From the NCBI GenBank assembly GCA_022825265.1, contig JAJDXE010000001.1:124001-188000 (forward strand): 64,000 nucleotides of DNA, written 5' to 3'. The notes beneath the pieces are model-generated. The model saw only the letters and a list, made by a program, of their open reading frames with translations, did not search any database and was not told the origin of the DNA. Position 1 is the stretch's first letter. The number at the start of each line of letters is the position of its first letter. This document shows positions 63,790 to 64,000 of the stretch, piece after piece. This DNA comes from Dehalococcoidia bacterium. Lineage in GTDB: Bacteria > Chloroflexota > Dehalococcoidia > Bin125. Position numbers and translations under genes: made by a program.

Positions 63790-63960
63790 TTCAGCACGGA
63801 GTGGACCACGCGGGCGCTGTGCTCCGTCCCGGAAGAACATCGGCGACGCGCTAACCGGGCGCCAGCGATCGACAGATCGCCGCCGAACAGACAGATCCTG
63901 TTGTTGAGGAAGCAGCGGCAGGGACAGCAAATACAGGGAAGTACAGGAACGCACCAACAC

Positions 63961-64000
63961 ATGGAAATCACTACCCGAACCGTCCAGCAGGAGATTGCCG
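63961..64000 (+). CDS. pnp: Polynucleotide phosphorylase, first codons only
   Basis: Only 13 codons (MEITTRTVQQEIA) are inside the window, cut by its right edge. Position directly downstream of rpsO on the same strand and a PNPase-like start (a strand followed by VQQEIA) support the call. The enzyme degrades RNA from the 3' end with phosphate. The 171 bases before it contain a possible hairpin (CGGAG...CTCCG at about 63799-63831). Confidence 0.7.
   Translation, partial: MEITTRTVQQEIA

Overview
The window is a 64 kb piece of a high-GC, gene-dense bacterial chromosome. Almost all of it is coding, intergenic gaps are short, and many neighbours overlap by 1-28 bases. The mix suggests a Chloroflexota lineage (for example a Dehalococcoidia or SAR202-like free-living heterotroph). 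The pointers are CaiB-type CoA-transferases, EthD, Rieske and SMP-30 catabolic genes, MurT/GatD, a GPP34-type domain, an ECF sigma/anti-sigma pair and the gene orders obg-nadD and rpsO-pnp. An actinobacterial or related origin cannot be excluded without a phylogeny.

Layout. 1-10.6 kb is a catabolic block: class III aminotransferase (cut by the window edge), EthD protein, amidase, enoyl-CoA hydratase, two carboxyltransferase subunits, ThuA-like protein, CinA-type amidohydrolase, Rieske oxygenase with a small membrane protein, and an SMP-30 lactonase. 10.5-11.4 kb holds a 5'-truncated CapA-like pseudogene. 11.4-20.3 kb carries a GNAT enzyme, a membrane-anchored polysaccharide deacetylase, an MFS transporter, an MMPL/RND transporter and an unusual GPP34-cytochrome P450 fusion. 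20.3-23.1 kb looks like a small accessory island: non-coding DNA with phased A-tracts, a type II restriction-modification pair, two tRNA-Lys(UUU) copies (one degenerate) and REP-like hairpins. 23.1-29.0 kb is again catabolic (Gfo/Idh/MocA oxidoreductase, RibD-like reductase, alpha/beta hydrolase, two-domain CoA-transferase, class II aldolase).

29.1-35.3 kb is an ECF sigma/anti-sigma pair running straight into the riboflavin genes ribD (with an added GNAT-like domain), ribE, ribBA and ribH. 35.3-37.5 kb contains what I consider the main discovery: two tandem paralogous AhpD-like proteins. Each is split by an in-frame TGA exactly where the family's CxxCxxxH motif has its second Cys. Both continue in frame with strong mutual similarity, and both have a SECIS-like hairpin at the same distance from the TGA, so they are very probably selenoproteins. 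37.6-41.6 kb has an alpha/beta hydrolase, an enoyl-CoA hydratase and a second two-domain CoA-transferase.

41.6-64 kb is mostly housekeeping: M23 peptidase, copper chaperone, GatD/MurT, site-2 protease, HAD phosphatase, TatA, XdhC-family proteins, YchF, NUDIX, TrmO-like, gyrB, a methyltransferase, nadD, obg, dnaA, coaX, coaBC, YbjQ, PAP2, leucyl aminopeptidase, a ferredoxin-thioredoxin-reductase-like protein, rpsO and the first codons of pnp. No CRISPR array, rRNA, insertion sequence or prophage was seen.
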